Below, one piece after another: positions 62,619 to 64,000 of a stretch of DNA of 64,000 nt. A program made the position numbers and the translations under genes. Every line of letters begins with the position of its first letter. The first letter of the stretch is position 1. The DNA is taken from the NCBI GenBank assembly GCA_023443745.1, contig JAEZTB010000058.1, forward strand, positions 356,625 to 420,624, read 5' to 3'. The DNA comes from Bacillota bacterium. GTDB lineage: Bacteria > Bacillota > Clostridia > DSM-8532. The notes beneath the pieces were generated by a model that saw only the letters and a program-made list of their open reading frames with translations, was not told the DNA's origin and ran no database searches.

Positions 62619-63620
62619 TCATGGCTGGAGCAGTTCAATGAGAAGCGGTTTTTCGGCGCTCTGAAAAAATGCCCGCTGGAGCCCACGAGCCATGGCCTCA
62701 AAGCCGGCGGCATTGGGATGCAGACGGTCGTCCCTAAAATATTCCGGGATATTCGGAACAAGCTCCGGGCCGTGTAATACCCCGAAGCCCCGCTCCCGGG
62801 CATGATGCTCGATTGCATCCCGGATTCCTGACAGTTTTTCCTCCTCAGCAGGCTGTTTCAGATCCCCGCGCCACAGAGGAGTAATGCAGAACACCTGGCT
62901 GCTACCGTACAGGATATGCAACTTTTCCATATAGCGGCAAATGCTCTCTTCGGTCTGCCGGAGATCTGCCGACCGTTTTACGTCGTTGGTACCGTAGGCC
63001 ACGGTGATGAGCGCCGGGCGCTCAGGCAGAGGCGTGTCCAGCGAAAACTCGTCGAAGGGATAGCCCCCAATCCCCTGATTCACCAACCGCAACCCCAATT
63101 CCCTCTCCAGGATTGCGGCATAGGTCACGGATGTAAAGGGGCTGATCATACCCTCGGTGATGGAATCTCCCAGCGCCAGCCACAGGGGGCGTCCACCCTT
63201 ATCGACGGGGGTGAAATCTCCCAGCTGACAGCTTCTCAGATATGCCTCCCCCATATAGGGCAGATAGACCGTCACCCGGCTTCTTTGTTTGCTACGGCGT
63301 AGGTAGGTCACTCGTCCCGTGCGCCGTTCGCTATCCCAGCGATCACTTTGCATGAAAATACCGTCCTCATAGACGTCGAACACAAAGGCATGCCCCGGAA
63401 TGGCGATGGCACCAATCTCAAAATCTAAAGAAAGTTCTTCGGCATCGGTGTAAAAATCCAGCGTAATTCCGGCCGTGCACAGGGCACGGCGGCCGAAGTC
63501 GGGATTGACCTTCTGATAATAGTCTTGCTGCGCAGGTGAGAACCGGCGGGGGCAGAGCCCCCGATCTGTATGCTCCACCCATAGACAATTTTGAAAGGCG
63601 CTTTCCAGCCTTACTTCCAC
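62619..63620 (-). CDS. SGNH/GDSL-family hydrolase (carbohydrate-esterase-like)
   Basis: The 333-residue protein has an N-terminal beta-sandwich of about 140 residues and an SGNH hydrolase domain with block I GDSITEGM, block II Gly in GIGGYPFDE, block III GTND, and block V DRLHPN carrying the catalytic Asp and His. There is no signal peptide, so it is cytoplasmic. Such two-domain enzymes usually deacetylate sugars. GTG 63620 has GGAGG at 7 nt. It is clearly GC-richer than genes to its left and is transcribed after a Gfo/Idh/MocA gene, suggesting a recently acquired sugar-derivative pathway. Confidence 0.88.
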   Translation of the reverse strand: MEVRLESAFQNCLWVEHTDRGLCPRRFSPAQQDYYQKVNPDFGRRALCTAGITLDFYTDAEELSLDFEIGAIAIPGHAFVFDVYEDGIFMQSDRWDSERRTGRVTYLRRSKQRSRVTVYLPYMGEAYLRSCQLGDFTPVDKGGRPLWLALGDSITEGMISPFTSVTYAAILERELGLRLVNQGIGGYPFDEFSLDTPLPERPALITVAYGTNDVKRSADLRQTEESICRYMEKLHILYGSSQVFCITPLWRGDLKQPAEEEKLSGIRDAIEHHARERGFGVLHGPELVPNIPEYFRDDRLHPNAAGFEAMARGLQRAFFQSAEKPLLIELLQP

Positions 63621-63647
63621 GATTATTCCTCCGTACTTTATATTCGT

Positions 63648-64000
63648 TTACAGCGCCACGCGTTGGTCGGTCTCCAGTGATTTCAGTACCGCGTTGACAA
63701 AGTAAACGGGCCTGATCAACTCCTGGTGGCTGTGAGGCATAGTGCCGGTGCGCAGCATGGTGATAAAATGCTCCACCTCATGGTTATAGATGAGAGACAT
63801 ATCCATCTCACGGTAGTAGTTGCGGTCACTGCCGAAGATCAGGCAGCCCGGCATTTTGCTGCCGGCGGTGTAATGCAGGGTCACGTCGCAATCATCATAC
63901 GCCGCCACGACCACCACGGTACCGTTCTTCTCGGTAGCGCGGACGCTACGCACATCGTTGCCGAAAATGGTGAGTGCCATCTCGGTCAGATGAGGGGAGT
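63648..64000 (-). CDS. Gfo/Idh/MocA-type oxidoreductase, C-terminal part (5' end outside window)
   Basis: The frame is open to the window edge; codons before the first Met read SPHLTE, so the start lies beyond 64000. The visible C-terminus (HYTAGSKMPGCLIFGSD, NHEVEHFITMLRTGTMPHSHQELIRPVYFVNAVLKSLE) matches the end of Gfo/Idh/MocA dehydrogenases, where EVEHFITMLRTG is a typical substrate-domain segment. The NAD-binding Rossmann domain is not visible. It shares the high GC content of the downstream SGNH gene, 28 nt away, and forms an operon with it. Confidence 0.75.
   Translation of the reverse strand, partial: SPHLTEMALTIFGNDVRSVRATEKNGTVVVVAAYDDCDVTLHYTAGSKMPGCLIFGSDRNYYREMDMSLIYNHEVEHFITMLRTGTMPHSHQELIRPVYFVNAVLKSLETDQRVAL

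Overview
The window comes from a spore-forming, low-to-moderate GC member of the Clostridia. Spore genes (spmA, spmB, a dacF-type PBP5, an AbrB/SpoVT regulator), a clostridial single-chain PurL, an agr-type peptide signalling locus and an S-layer-anchored polysaccharidase all point that way. A Ruminiclostridium/Acetivibrio-like bacterium is my guess, and the species cannot be fixed from sequence alone. I see no rRNA, tRNA, CRISPR array, prophage or intact transposon.

Layout. 1-7.8 kb: two tandem PQQ-type beta-propeller proteins, an M14 peptidase and purL. 8.1-12.9 kb: a duplicated P-loop ATPase and a complete agr locus (agrB, a previously unlisted agrD, agrA, agrC). 12.9-16.8 kb: htrA with an OmpR/EnvZ-type pair, arranged like CssRS-HtrA. 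16.9-24.5 kb: a frameshifted MFS exporter, a purine permease, an SsuABC/TauABC-like importer, spmAB and abrB. 24.5-34.6 kb: an alpha-oxoamine synthase beside an SDR, dacF, deoB-pdp, a phosphoesterase, a cysteine desulfurase-like enzyme, a family 4 uracil-DNA glycosylase and a Ca-binding-repeat protein. 34.7-40.7 kb: alpha-glucan phosphorylase, GH65 phosphorylase, LacI regulator and beta-phosphoglucomutase, with matching operators. 40.8-56.7 kb: a fructan locus in which a histidine kinase, response regulator, membrane-tethered binding protein, chemoreceptor-like protein, ribose-type ABC importer, fructokinase and surface GH32 fructanase all run in one direction. 57-64 kb: purA, galT-galK with an AraC regulator, deoC, and a GC-richer tail with an SGNH hydrolase and a Gfo/Idh/MocA oxidoreductase.

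The most interesting feature is at 12.36-12.86 kb. Two near-identical 48-bp units each carry a tandem pair of LytTR-type boxes with a 21-bp period and sit at exactly the same distance from a -10 element. One drives agrBD. The other drives no protein gene but faces about 220 nt that end in a perfect intrinsic terminator and contain a strong hairpin and C-rich single-stranded stretches. This matches the agr P2/P3 layout and predicts an RNAIII-like or VR-RNA-like regulatory RNA. One C-rich stretch is perfectly complementary over 9 nt to the abrB ribosome-binding site in this window.

Three genes (MFS, RbsC-type permease, fructanase) are each broken by a single missing base in a homopolymer run. 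That pattern suggests base-calling undercounts, so these genes may be intact in the organism.
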